The notes beneath the pieces were generated by a model. It searched no databases. It saw only the letters and a program-made list of their open reading frames with translations, and was not told the DNA's origin. A DNA stretch of 39,387 nucleotides from Gammaproteobacteria bacterium (GTDB lineage Bacteria > Pseudomonadota > Gammaproteobacteria > DAOVJZ01): assembly GCA_029882995.1 (NCBI GenBank), contig JAOUJV010000009.1:1-39387 (forward strand), written 5' to 3'. This document shows positions 19,798 through 29,842 of this stretch, in pieces; position 1 is the stretch's first letter; the number at the start of each line of letters is the position of its first letter. The position numbers and the translations under genes are program-made.

Positions 19798-21747
19798 CTA
19801 GGCGGTAGCGGCGATTTCGACTTCCGGTTCCAAAGGAAACTCAATCGCGTTGAGAATGCCTTCGATTGTTGCCAGCTGCTCATTCAATCCGGCAATATCA
19901 GTCTCCAGTTCCTTGATTTTGACATCCAGTGTTTCATGTGACTCACTGATCTTGCGCAGGCTGGCAAGACGTTTGTCCATGGCATCCTTGTGTTCCCTGA
20001 TTTGCAGAACCAACGGGTTCATTACAATCTTGGCCCAGTTATCTGCATCTTTCTGTGCGCTGTAGAAGGTATTGCGTGCATGACTGGCCATAGAGATAAA
20101 GAATTTTTTAATCACAAAATATTTTTCAGTCATGGCAGTGACCGGGCTCTTTCTGAATTCCTCTGCCTCTTCATACAGTTTATCCAGTTCCAGTTTGTAT
20201 TTGGTAATGGAAAAGACAGTTGGTTTTACAGCCACCATGTCATGTTCTTCATGAAATTTTTTATAAATAGCCAGTACTTCATCACGAATCTTGTCTGCCT
20301 GCATTTTGGCATTGTCCATGTTGTCACGCGCACCATCGAATACAGTTTTCATACCGGCTTTGAGACCATGTGTTGTCCAGCTGTCGGCCATATCACCACG
20401 AGCCTGCGCAATTAATTTATCAATTTCGCTTACACTGAGTGATGCCATCAGTCCCTGTGCCTTTTGTTTTAATGCGGTATGACTGACCTGAAAACTTTGC
20501 AGGTTCTTTTGGTAGACAACCTGTTCTTCACGTGTGGTCTTCATCAGGTGCTGAATCATATCCATATTTTTACCACTCAGGCTTTCCAGTTCCTTCTTCT
20601 GTTTATCAGCCTCTTGCAGTCGCGATACAATGATACCGCGTGAATCCTGCACCATAGCACCGATATTATTAACAATATTATTTCGAACAATGGTTTGTTT
20701 ATGCGGTATTACGTTTTCAGCCAGTGATGTTTCAAGCTCGAGTAAACGTGATTGCTCCAGCAGAGGTTGATCGTGTTTTACCTTTGCAATCAGGCCTTTT
20801 TGTGCAGACAGTGGAAACATGCTATCAGCAGTAATACCCAGCATTTTTGCTGCATCGGTAGATTGTTTACTGATAGTTTGTGCAATAGCGCTTTCACCCT
20901 TGAGTTCATCCCACAAGGTATCGATCTTGTTCATTACGACCATCAATCCCTTTTCATGCACATTCCGGAATGAACGAATATAGTTGTTCCACATGTCCAT
21001 ATCGGATTTGGTAACACCGGTATCAGCAGCCAGAACAAACAGCACAGCTTGTGCATTAGGCAACATGTTAACGGTCAGTTCCGGTTCGTTACCCAGTGCG
21101 TTCAGTCCGGGAGTATCCAGAATGACCAGACCCTGTTGTAACAAGGGATGCGGGAAACTGATCAGGGCATGACGCCACATGGGAATTTCAACTTCTTCAC
21201 CACCGCCAATGGTTTCATGATGTTCTTCATCATATAGACCGAGTCGCAATGCTTCCTCGACCGGTACTCTTTTAGTCTTGACGATTTCCTTGAACACATC
21301 CGCCATCTCATCCGGATAGTCAGTGTTCAGAGTATGCTTTTGCCAGGCCAGTGGATCCTGTTTGTATTCGGCGATACTTTTTTCTTCGGCACGTGTTTCA
21401 ATCGGTAACAGACGCAGATAGGCATCATCACTTTTATCATCATAGAAAAGTTCTGTCGGACACATGGTGGTACGTCCTGCCTCGGAAGGGAGCAGACGAC
21501 GTTTGTACGCGGCAAAGAAAATCGCGTTAATCAGTTCTGTTTTACCACGGGAAAATTCTGCAACGAAAGCGACAGTGACACGATCCGACTTAAGCGTTTC
21601 GAGTAATTCATAAATGCGCAAATCTGTGTCAGTGGATTCAAGCCCCTGATCATCGAGCCACTTCTTGTATTTTTCAATTTGCAGTACCAGACTGGACTTC
21701 CATTCTGAGTAGTCCTCGATACGGCGGGAAAAATCGGTCATTTCCAT
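19798..21747 (-). CDS. Bacterial dynamin-like GTPase
   Basis: G1 AEFSRGKTELINAIF, G3 LDTPGLNALG, G4 VMNKIDTLWDE, followed by long coiled-coil. Confidence 0.88.
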   Translation of the reverse strand: MEMTDFSRRIEDYSEWKSSLVLQIEKYKKWLDDQGLESTDTDLRIYELLETLKSDRVTVAFVAEFSRGKTELINAIFFAAYKRRLLPSEAGRTTMCPTELFYDDKSDDAYLRLLPIETRAEEKSIAEYKQDPLAWQKHTLNTDYPDEMADVFKEIVKTKRVPVEEALRLGLYDEEHHETIGGGEEVEIPMWRHALISFPHPLLQQGLVILDTPGLNALGNEPELTVNMLPNAQAVLFVLAADTGVTKSDMDMWNNYIRSFRNVHEKGLMVVMNKIDTLWDELKGESAIAQTISKQSTDAAKMLGITADSMFPLSAQKGLIAKVKHDQPLLEQSRLLELETSLAENVIPHKQTIVRNNIVNNIGAMVQDSRGIIVSRLQEADKQKKELESLSGKNMDMIQHLMKTTREEQVVYQKNLQSFQVSHTALKQKAQGLMASLSVSEIDKLIAQARGDMADSWTTHGLKAGMKTVFDGARDNMDNAKMQADKIRDEVLAIYKKFHEEHDMVAVKPTVFSITKYKLELDKLYEEAEEFRKSPVTAMTEKYFVIKKFFISMASHARNTFYSAQKDADNWAKIVMNPLVLQIREHKDAMDKRLASLRKISESHETLDVKIKELETDIAGLNEQLATIEGILNAIEFPLEPEVEIAATA

Positions 21748-21916
21748 AGTTTTTCCAGTAAATTCAGTAAGTAACAGCTATACCCGTTATATCGAGTCAT
21801 ACGGGGTAAAACTGAAGTAAATCAGCTAAAAACGGTGCCGTAGTGTGAACCTTGCCTCACTTTTCAAGGGGTAAAATGCAGTCGGGGAGTTGTTTTGGCG
21901 CCGGTATACGCAGGCG

Positions 21917-22495
21917 TTATCCGGCAAAACTGCGTGCAAGTGCAACGATGGGTGGTATGACCAGCATCTTGGCAATTTGCAATGCCAGCAGGGCGGCAAT
22001 GGGTGACAGATCAAATCCGGCAATAGGCGGGATCAATCGACGGAACGGGCCGAGTACCGGTTCAGTCAGGCTGTAAAGTATTGCAGTGATCGGGTTGTAG
22101 CTGCCGGGATTGATCCAGCTCAGAATAACCTGAATCAGGATACCAAAAACAAATATATTGAAAACCAGAGAAACTGTTTCAGCGACTGCCAACACCAGTA
22201 ACATCCCGATGGTAAACATGCCGCTGGATAGCAAACCGATCACGCTGAGTTTGATTAATTGTAATACGATCAGCAAGACAACACATGATGTATCTATTTT
22301 ACCCACGGAGGGAATGACGCGTCGTAAGGGGATGAGCAGCGGACTTGTTACCTTGACAATAAATTGTGATAACGGGTTATAAAAATCAGCACGGATTAAT
22401 TGAAATATAAAACGCAGCATCACAACCAGTATGTAAAGATCAAACAGGGTTGAGATAAGAAACACAAGGGGATTGGTCAGATAATCATTGCCCAC
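21917..22495 (-). CDS. YggT family membrane protein
   Basis: Two repeats of the YggT type: FIFQLIRADFYNPLSQFIVKVTSPLLIPLRR and ILSWINPGSYNPITAILYSLTEPVLGPFRRLIPPI. Confidence 0.93.
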   Translation of the reverse strand: MGNDYLTNPLVFLISTLFDLYILVVMLRFIFQLIRADFYNPLSQFIVKVTSPLLIPLRRVIPSVGKIDTSCVVLLIVLQLIKLSVIGLLSSGMFTIGMLLVLAVAETVSLVFNIFVFGILIQVILSWINPGSYNPITAILYSLTEPVLGPFRRLIPPIAGFDLSPIAALLALQIAKMLVIPPIVALARSFAG

Positions 22496-23322
22496 TATTT
22501 TTCTCCAAACTCTTTTGCCAGTTCTTTTGAACGATTAGCCGCTGCTGTCAGTGCATCGGCAAATAATGTTTCCAGCCCACCGGATTGTAATGTATTGATA
22601 GCCTGTTCAGTTGTGCCACCGGGCGAAGTAACACGCTGACGTAATTCAGCAATGTCTTCAGCACTTTCCAGTGCCATTTTGGCCGCACCCAGTGCGGTTT
22701 GTAATGTCAGCAGTCGTGCTGTTTTTTGCTCCATTCCCAGCGTAGTGGCCGCTTTTTCCATTGCCTCCATGACATAAAAGAAATAGGCCGGTCCACTGCC
22801 GGAAAGGGCGGTCACAATATCCATCATGGCTTCATCATCCAGCCAGAGTGCCAGACCCACAGCACGTAAAATACTTTCAGCCAGATTACACTGTTCTTCA
22901 GAAACATAGGTATTGGCAAAAAGGCCGCTGGCACCGGTTTGTATTAATGCAGGTGTATTAGGCATGACCCGTACAATGGCAACATTACCACCCAGCCAAG
23001 TTTGTAAATCTTTTTCACGGATACCGGCGGCAACAGAGATGACAAGCGGTTTTCTGGTTTGTATTGAATCGGTAATACCAACAATAACTTCATGCATAAC
23101 TTGTGGTTTAACACACAACACAACCACATCGGCATTGGTAACTGCTTTGTTGTTATCCGGAGTGGTGTTAATGGAAAACCGGTTGGCAAGGTAATCCAGT
23201 TTGCCCTGATTCAAATCAGTGACCCACAGGTTTCCGGGCGGACAGCCATCTGCGATCAAACCGCCAATCAGGCTGCTTGCCATGTTGCCACCACCAATGA
23301 ATGCAATCGTGCTGTTTTTCAT
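22495..23322 (-). CDS. proC: Pyrroline-5-carboxylate reductase
   Basis: IAFIGGGNMASSLIGGLI, VMPNTPALIQTGASGLFAN, LSGSGPAYFFYVMEAM, TSPGGTTEQAI. Confidence 0.96.
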   Translation of the reverse strand: MKNSTIAFIGGGNMASSLIGGLIADGCPPGNLWVTDLNQGKLDYLANRFSINTTPDNNKAVTNADVVVLCVKPQVMHEVIVGITDSIQTRKPLVISVAAGIREKDLQTWLGGNVAIVRVMPNTPALIQTGASGLFANTYVSEEQCNLAESILRAVGLALWLDDEAMMDIVTALSGSGPAYFFYVMEAMEKAATTLGMEQKTARLLTLQTALGAAKMALESAEDIAELRQRVTSPGGTTEQAINTLQSGGLETLFADALTAAANRSKELAKEFGEK

Positions 23323-23419
23323 ATGATTAAGATACAGGATTTATGATTAGAGTTGTAGGTGCATTCTGATCAATTTAGCTCTCCGCTTTGAAAATGAGAG
23401 AAATCGCCGGAAGAAAAAA

Positions 23420-24112
23420 TTAACCTTGTTTTTTGGGTCTTTCACCAAATATATCTGTTCCAATCCGAACGATAGTTGCCCCCTCGGCAATGGCTGCTTC
23501 CATGTCGCCTGACATACCCATGGACAGGGTATCCATTTCCATACCCTGTTGATTGGATTGTTCCAGCAGTTCCCGTAGTTTTCGAAAAGGTTTCCGCTGT
23601 TGTTCAAAATCAGCACTGTATTCCGGAATGGCCATTAGCCCACGCAATTTGATGCCGGGTATCTGCATGACATCACGCGCAATGGTTATCACCGTATCAG
23701 GTGAAATGCCTGATTTACTTTCTTCGCCACTGATATTGACCTGCAGGCAGATATTGATGGGATCAAGAGAGTCGGGACGTTGTTCTCCCAGACGACGTGC
23801 GACCTTGATGCTGTTAACACCATGTGCCCAGTTGAAATGTTCTGCAATCTGACGAGTCTTGTTAGATTGGATTGCGCCGATGAAATGCCAGTCCAGATCC
23901 AGATCAGATAACTGCTCCATTTTATCGAGTGCTTCCTGCAGGTAGTTTTCGCCAAACCAGGTCTGGCCAGCCGCATGCGCCTCACGGATTTTTTCAGCCG
24001 GATGCACCTTGCTAACGGCCAATAATTGAACAGAATCAGGCGAACGACCATACTTTTCCTCTGCCTGTTTTATTCGATTAGTGACTGATTTTAATCGGGA
24101 TTTTGTATTCAA
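23420..24112 (-). CDS. YggS-family PLP-binding/homeostasis protein
   Basis: LLAVSKVHPAEKIREAHAAGQTWFGENYLQEA, WHFIGAIQSNK, LSMGMSGDMEAAIAEGATIVRIGTDIFG. Confidence 0.95.
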   Translation of the reverse strand: MNTKSRLKSVTNRIKQAEEKYGRSPDSVQLLAVSKVHPAEKIREAHAAGQTWFGENYLQEALDKMEQLSDLDLDWHFIGAIQSNKTRQIAEHFNWAHGVNSIKVARRLGEQRPDSLDPINICLQVNISGEESKSGISPDTVITIARDVMQIPGIKLRGLMAIPEYSADFEQQRKPFRKLRELLEQSNQQGMEMDTLSMGMSGDMEAAIAEGATIVRIGTDIFGERPKKQG

Positions 24113-24192
24113 TATTATCTTCTATACTTAATTTGTTCGTTTCTGAGCCGATAAGAATGGAACTATCGAAATAATATAACAGGGGATCTTCA

Positions 24193-25230
24193 ATGGATAT
24201 CGCTGAATTACTCGCATTTAGTGTCAAAAATGGCGCATCCGATTTACATATGTCAGCTGGCTTACCGCCCATGATTCGTGTCGATGGTGACATTCGCCGT
24301 ATTAATGTGCCGCCAATGGAGCACAAGGAAGTTCATGCGCTGATTTATGACATTATGAATGATAAACAACGCAAGGACTATGAAGAATTTTTTGAAACCG
24401 ACTTTTCATTTGAGATACCTGGTCTTGCCCGTTTCCGTGTCAATGCATTCAACCATAATCGGGGTGCCGGTGCGGTATTTCGTACCATTCCTTCCAATAT
24501 TCTGACGCTGGAAGAACTCGGTTGTCCGCCTGTATTCAAGACCATTGCAGATAACCCGCGCGGGATTGTACTGGTAACCGGTCCAACCGGTTCCGGTAAA
24601 TCAACAACGCTGGCCGGTATGGTCAACTACAAGAACGAAACCGAGTATGCGCACATACTAACTGTCGAGGACCCGATCGAATTTGTGCACCAGAGTAAAA
24701 AATGTCTGGTGAACCAGCGCGAAGTGCATCGTGACACACTTGGATTTAACGAGGCACTGCGTTCCGCATTACGTGAAGATCCGGACATTATTCTGGTGGG
24801 TGAAATGCGTGACCTTGAAACAATTCGACTGGCACTGACCGCGGCTGAAACCGGTCACCTTGTATTCGGTACACTGCATACCAGTTCAGCAGCCAAAACC
24901 ATTGACCGTATTGTTGACGTGTTTCCGGCAGCTGAAAAAGACATGGTACGTTCCATGTTGTCTGAATCATTGCGTGCAGTAATTTCGCAAACCCTGCTTA
25001 AAAAGATTGGTGGTGGTCGTGTTGCTGCACACGAGATCATGATCGGGACACCGGCGATTCGAAACCTGATTCGTGAAAATAAGATCCCGCAAATGTATTC
25101 TGCTATCCAGACCGGTCAATCTGTTGGCATGCAGACACTCGATCAGTGCTTGCAGGAGCTCGTGCAAAAAGGCACAGTGAGCAAGTCCGATGCGCAAATG
25201 CGGGCTGCAAACAAGGATGCATTCGGTTAG
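24193..25230 (+). CDS. pilT: Type IV pilus retraction ATPase PilT
   Basis: GIVLVTGPTGSGKSTTLAGMVNY, HILTVEDPIEFVH, ALREDPDIILVGEMRDLETIRLALTAAETGHLVFGTLHT. Confidence 0.96.
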   Translation: MDIAELLAFSVKNGASDLHMSAGLPPMIRVDGDIRRINVPPMEHKEVHALIYDIMNDKQRKDYEEFFETDFSFEIPGLARFRVNAFNHNRGAGAVFRTIPSNILTLEELGCPPVFKTIADNPRGIVLVTGPTGSGKSTTLAGMVNYKNETEYAHILTVEDPIEFVHQSKKCLVNQREVHRDTLGFNEALRSALREDPDIILVGEMRDLETIRLALTAAETGHLVFGTLHTSSAAKTIDRIVDVFPAAEKDMVRSMLSESLRAVISQTLLKKIGGGRVAAHEIMIGTPAIRNLIRENKIPQMYSAIQTGQSVGMQTLDQCLQELVQKGTVSKSDAQMRAANKDAFG

Positions 25231-25271
25231 TATTATTTTACAGCCCTTAAGGCACGGAGCCGGTAACCATG

Positions 25272-26408
25272 ATGCGACTAGATGCAATGCTCAAACTGAT
25301 GGTGGAGAAGAATGCATCAGATTTGTTCATTACTGCCGGTTTGGCACCCAGTGCCAAAATCCACGGTGAAATTGTTCCCATTTCAAAAGAACCCCTGAAG
25401 CCGGAAGAGACACGAGATCTCATCATCAGTATCGTACCTGAATATCTCAAGGTGCCGTTTATTGAAACCAGTGAAGCCAATTTTGCAATCAGCCGACCTG
25501 GCATTGGCCGTTTCCGCGCCAGTGCATTTCAACAGCGTAATAACTACGGGATGGTGTTACGTAAAATAGAAACCGTGATTCCAACATTGGAAGAACTGCA
25601 TTTACCGAAAATACTCGAAGAATTTTCAGTCATTAAACGAGGTCTGGTTTTGTTTGTAGGTGCAACCGGCACCGGTAAATCAAGTTCTCTGGCAGCCATG
25701 ATTGGTCATCGTAACCGGCATGGTAAAGGCCATATCATTACCATAGAAGATCCGATTGAGTTTGTTCACAATCACAATCAATGCATTATTACCCAACGCG
25801 AAGTCGGAATAGATACGGCTTCCTATGAAGTGGCATTGAAAAACACATTGCGACAGGCACCGGATGTTATTTTAATTGGTGAAATTCGATCGCGCGAAAC
25901 AATGGAACATGCAATTACATTCGCGGAGACCGGGCACTTGTGTCTTGCTACCTTGCATGCAAACAATGCCAATCAGGCACTGGACAGAATCATTGCTTTC
26001 TTCAGTGAAGACAGACGTGATCAGCTCTTGCTTGATTTGTCTCTGAATCTGAGAGCCATCATTGCACAACAATTAATTCCATCAATAGATAGAGAATCAC
26101 GCTGGCCGGCTGTTGAAATACTGATTAACACACCACTGGTTGCTGATTATATTCGTAAAGGGGATCTGCATCTGATTAAGGATGTGATGAAGAAATCAAG
26201 AGAGCTGGGCATGATCACTTTCGATCAGGCGCTGTTTGAAATGTATAAGCAGGGAACCATTACCAAGGAAGATGCATTGAAACATGCTGACTCTGCCAAT
26301 GAGTTGCGACTCGCGATTAAGCTGGATAAGGATGCGGGCACTGGAACAACACTAAGCGGTGATGTGGGTCTGTTGGATGATTCCATTGAAAATATGCGCC
26401 GGAGATAG
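25272..26408 (+). CDS. pilU: PilT-like ATPase PilU
   Basis: LVLFVGATGTGKSSSLAAMIGHRN, ITIEDPIEFVHNHNQCIITQREVG; directly after pilT. Confidence 0.94.
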   Translation: MRLDAMLKLMVEKNASDLFITAGLAPSAKIHGEIVPISKEPLKPEETRDLIISIVPEYLKVPFIETSEANFAISRPGIGRFRASAFQQRNNYGMVLRKIETVIPTLEELHLPKILEEFSVIKRGLVLFVGATGTGKSSSLAAMIGHRNRHGKGHIITIEDPIEFVHNHNQCIITQREVGIDTASYEVALKNTLRQAPDVILIGEIRSRETMEHAITFAETGHLCLATLHANNANQALDRIIAFFSEDRRDQLLLDLSLNLRAIIAQQLIPSIDRESRWPAVEILINTPLVADYIRKGDLHLIKDVMKKSRELGMITFDQALFEMYKQGTITKEDALKHADSANELRLAIKLDKDAGTGTTLSGDVGLLDDSIENMRRR

Positions 26409-26475
26409 ATTGCCAATGATTGCATCTATCCATGAGTAACTCATTGTATTTATTATTATTATTTAAAATCTGATT

Positions 26476-26492
26476 TGTCAGATAATTTTACA
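26476..26492 (+). promoter_or_regulatory. Candidate upstream activator site 1 (TGTCAGATAATTTTACA)
   Basis: 15 of 17 positions match the site at 26621-26637; imperfect dyad TGTCA...TTACA. Confidence 0.45.
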
Positions 26493-26620
26493 CCTAATAT
26501 AAACTAGTCCAGTCTACCATTTTCACCTTTATATATAACTAACATACTGTTTTATATAGAAACAATCTATTATAAGTTGCTGATATATAAGTATTTACTA
26601 ATATTCTTTGGGAAAACAGT

Positions 26621-26637
26621 TGTCAGAAAACTTTACA
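26621..26637 (+). promoter_or_regulatory. Candidate upstream activator site 2 (TGTCAGAAAACTTTACA)
   Basis: Same orientation as site 1; about 75 bp upstream of the sigma-54-like element. Confidence 0.45.
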
Positions 26638-26711
26638 GATCGTAAGCAAAAAACCAGATGGAGTGAATAATCAGTTATATAACCTATTGTTTTAAAAGTA
26701 ATTATTATTTT

Positions 26712-26727
26712 AGGCATGTTAATTGCA
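26712..26727 (+). promoter_or_regulatory. Candidate sigma-54 (-24/-12) promoter AGGCATGTTAATTGCA
   Basis: GG-N10-GC spacing, close to TGGCAC-N5-TTGC; about 95 bp upstream of the VPLPA-CTERM start codon. Confidence 0.5.
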
Positions 26728-26820
26728 CTAGAGATATAAATTTTATTAAAGAAAACCACATGAAAGAATATTAATAATCTGGAAATTGTGGGGAGTGTTG
26801 TCAGGTTTTGGAGGAGTAAT

Positions 26821-27426
26821 ATGTCGGTTATTAGAAAAAATATATATGCCTTATTGGGCCTGATGTTGTTCGTGGTGGCGGGCAACACCAATGCCATATC
26901 AGTAAATTACATAAGTTATAAGATTACAGGTGAGGTGGTTAGCGCAGGTTCTAACCCGTTTGGGCTGGTTGACGGTAGTCTGGTTACCGCTACAGGTATA
27001 ATTAGTGATGTCGGATCGGGTTATCAGATAGTCGAAGGCTCCTTGATTGGTGGCGATGCGACAGGCACATTGGCATTCGGTGCTGGTATGGAGAATACCA
27101 TGACCATTACTGTTGGTAATACAGTCTTTGATGCTTCAAATGATGTTAATTTTGGTACAGGTTCACCGACATTTCATTTAACCAGTGGTGTACTGGATGG
27201 ATTTGAGATACTTATGTCAGCCGGAGTGAATGGTGCAACTGATAATTTCTACTCTTCTTTACCCGTTGGTGAAAGTGTTTTCCGATTTGGTGATAATGAT
27301 ACATTTGTTGGTTACTGGAATACAGGAATTGAAATTATTAATCCAAACCCGGTTCCGGTTCCGGCTGCTGTCTGGTTGTTCGGCTCGGGTCTTCTGGGCT
27401 TGATTGGTTTTGCCAGACGCAAATAA
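26821..27426 (+). CDS. VPLPA-CTERM (PEP-CTERM-like) sorting domain protein
   Basis: Signal peptide; C-terminal NPVPVPAAVWLFGSGLLGLIGFARRK (motif, TM, basic tail). Start at ATG 26821 after GGAGGAG. Confidence 0.9.
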   Translation: MSVIRKNIYALLGLMLFVVAGNTNAISVNYISYKITGEVVSAGSNPFGLVDGSLVTATGIISDVGSGYQIVEGSLIGGDATGTLAFGAGMENTMTITVGNTVFDASNDVNFGTGSPTFHLTSGVLDGFEILMSAGVNGATDNFYSSLPVGESVFRFGDNDTFVGYWNTGIEIINPNPVPVPAAVWLFGSGLLGLIGFARRK

Positions 27427-27451
27427 TCAGAAATAAAATAACCGACATAAA

Positions 27452-27480
27452 AACGACAGCCAAGGCTGTCGTTTTTTTTT
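27452..27480 (+). terminator. Rho-independent terminator
   Basis: AACGACAGC-CAAG-GCTGTCGTT followed by a T-run. Confidence 0.9.
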
Positions 27481-27621
27481 AGATAGTTTGTACAAAAGTC
27501 TTTTCTTCTAATACTGCGTCAAAATTTAGCTCAAAATGCTCATTTACTAACGTGTAAACTCCGCTTTTTCGCTTATTTTTTCCTTGTCTTAAAAGAAAAT
27601 CCAATTCGTACAAAGCTATCT
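27481..27621. repeat. About 140-bp imperfect palindromic intergenic element
   Basis: Ends AGATAGTTTGTAC...GTACAAAGCTATCT; inner TTTTCTT/AAGAAAA and TTTAC-TAACGT-GTAAA. Confidence 0.7.
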
Positions 27622-27645
27622 ATATGTGCTAGCTTTGATAAATCG

Positions 27646-28512
27646 TTATCCAAAAACAGTATCTCCTTTGAACACAGGTCCATCCACACATACCCGTTTC
27701 ATCGCCATACCATTGTCTGTTTGAACGGGTACGGTACAACCGGCACAGCCACCGACACCACAGGCCATGAATTCTTCCAACGAGAGTTGTGATGGGAGAG
27801 AATATTCTTTGGCCAATTTGGCAACGGCTTCCAGCATTGGGTGCGGTCCACAGGAAAATATTTCCACTTCACCGCGCTGTTGTTCATCCAGTGCATTGAG
27901 CCATGTGCGTGCGAGATCAGTAACGTAGCCATTAAAACAACCGGGATAATCCTGCAGGCTGGCAAGACGACATGGGATACCCCAGTCTTCCATTAATGGC
28001 ATGGTGCCAATCACACCTTCCGGTATGCCGGGTAATATAAATTGTGATGGTTGTTGTTTGAATGGAAAAGGGACTTCCGAACCCAGTATAACAAAAGGCT
28101 GGTGCGTTTTTTTCTTGCGTAGTTCATCAGCAATAAAAATCATGGGCGGCATACCAACACCACCACCAATCAAAAGTGGTCGGGTTTTATTTTCATTGAA
28201 TGTAAAGCCATTCCCAATAGGACCCAATGTGCTGAGTTTTTCACCTGGCTTTCTTTGTGCCAGCAAGCGTGTCCCGTTACCAACCGCCTTATAGAGCAAA
28301 TCTACCCACCCGGCGTTGCTGTCAACACGCATAATGGAAATCGGGCGGCGCATCGGTAAAGCCGGATCGCAGGTGATATGCATAAAACTGCCCGGTTTGG
28401 CGTGCTGCGTACATTTGGGCGCATGGATACGCAAAACATACTGATCGCCAGCAAAACTTTCATGAGAAAGTATTTCAGCATTTTCGAGAAAAATAGTGGC
28501 GCGATGTGACAT
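27646..28512 (-). CDS. pyrK: Dihydroorotate dehydrogenase electron transfer subunit-like (FAD/[2Fe-2S])
   Basis: MRRPISIMRV, LIGGGVGMPPMIFIADEL, C-terminal CGVGGCAGCTVPV...CVDGPVF iron-sulfur motif. Confidence 0.88.
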   Translation of the reverse strand: MSHRATIFLENAEILSHESFAGDQYVLRIHAPKCTQHAKPGSFMHITCDPALPMRRPISIMRVDSNAGWVDLLYKAVGNGTRLLAQRKPGEKLSTLGPIGNGFTFNENKTRPLLIGGGVGMPPMIFIADELRKKKTHQPFVILGSEVPFPFKQQPSQFILPGIPEGVIGTMPLMEDWGIPCRLASLQDYPGCFNGYVTDLARTWLNALDEQQRGEVEIFSCGPHPMLEAVAKLAKEYSLPSQLSLEEFMACGVGGCAGCTVPVQTDNGMAMKRVCVDGPVFKGDTVFG

Positions 28513-28567
28513 ATTAAAAACGTTAAATTAAGTGGAAACGATAGTTAAAAATATTCCAGCCTGAAAT

Positions 28568-29842
28568 TTATTCACCAAATACCAGTCGACCTTTGTGCAG
28601 GGTATGCGTGACCTTGCCCTTGAACTCCCAGCCAATAAAGGGTGAGTTCTTGCCACGACTTGTCATGGTTTCTGCGTTCAATTGCCAGCTTTTATCCGAA
28701 TCAAAAATACACACATCGGCTTGACCACCTTCACTTAAGGTGCCTGCATCAATGTTCAGGATTTGTGCCGGTTTGCAAGTTATGCTGGCCAGCATATTAC
28801 TTAAGGTCATTACACCCTCATCGACCAGTCTTAATCCAAGTGGCAGCAGGGTATCAAGTGATGAAATACCCGGTTCAGCCAATGCAAACGGGGTCAGTTT
28901 GGCATCCAGTTCATGTGGTTGGTGGTCAGAACAAATGGCCGCAATTGCTCCCTTGGCAATACCATCGCGCAAGCCGTCACGATCTCGCTGTGAGCGCAGA
29001 GGCGGTTCAACAAAACCATTGGTATTGTAATCGCCCAATTCCATTTCAGTCAGGAACAGGTGATGGGCAGTGACATCAGCACTGATTGGATGTCCATCAT
29101 GAATGGCACGACCGACCATCTGGACTGCACGTGCAGTTGAAAGATGATTAAAGTGGACGCGTACACCGGTTTCTGCTGCCAGTGCAATATAAGTGGCAAC
29201 GGCAACCGTTTCTGCTGCCTGCGGAATACCTCTTAACCCAAGACGTGTGCTCAACTCACCTTCATGTGCTGTGCCGCCATCCCGCAAAACCGGATCTTCA
29301 GGTTGTATAAAGACAGTTAAATCAAATGTCGCTGCATATTCCATGGCGCGGCGCATAATCACCATGTTCTCAATCGGGTGCATGGCATTACTGACACCGG
29401 TACAACCGACTTCCTTAAGGGCGGCCATTTCACTTAAACGACTTCCGTCCAGCCCCTGAGTCAGCGCACCAAGAGGTAGAATCTGTGCATAGCCATAATG
29501 TTCGGCACGATCATAAATGGATTCAAAAACAGCCTGTGTATCAATAACCGGTTGGGTATCGGGTGGACAGCACAGTGTCGTAATCCCATTACTGGCCGCG
29601 GCCAGTGTTTCACTTTTTATTGTTGCCTTGTGTTCCTGACCCGGTTCACGCATGCGGGCACATAAATCAACCAGACCGGGACAGACAATCTTACCTTTTG
29701 CATCAATAGTTTTTTCGGCATCAAATCCGGCGGGCATTTTCCCAACCGATAAAATTTTTCCGTCAGCAATATAAACATCATGTTTGGCATCTATATTATT
29801 GGCCGGGTCAATCACATGTCCGTTTTTTATGATGAGTTTCAT
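28568..29842 (-). CDS. pyrC': Dihydroorotase-like protein, probably catalytically inactive PyrC'
   Basis: Dihydroorotase fold motifs ([20 protein letters not shown]), but the HxH metal motif is replaced: [15 protein letters not shown]. Overlaps pyrB. Confidence 0.85.
   Translation of the reverse strand: MKLIIKNGHVIDPANNIDAKHDVYIADGKILSVGKMPAGFDAEKTIDAKGKIVCPGLVDLCARMREPGQEHKATIKSETLAAASNGITTLCCPPDTQPVIDTQAVFESIYDRAEHYGYAQILPLGALTQGLDGSRLSEMAALKEVGCTGVSNAMHPIENMVIMRRAMEYAATFDLTVFIQPEDPVLRDGGTAHEGELSTRLGLRGIPQAAETVAVATYIALAAETGVRVHFNHLSTARAVQMVGRAIHDGHPISADVTAHHLFLTEMELGDYNTNGFVEPPLRSQRDRDGLRDGIAKGAIAAICSDHQPHELDAKLTPFALAEPGISSLDTLLPLGLRLVDEGVMTLSNMLASITCKPAQILNIDAGTLSEGGQADVCIFDSDKSWQLNAETMTSRGKNSPFIGWEFKGKVTHTLHKGRLVFGE

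Noticed and set aside
28568-29842. Calling the dihydroorotase-like gene a pseudogene
   Set aside because: The ORF is intact and overlaps pyrB in a conserved order; loss of the metal site fits the structural PyrC' role better than decay.
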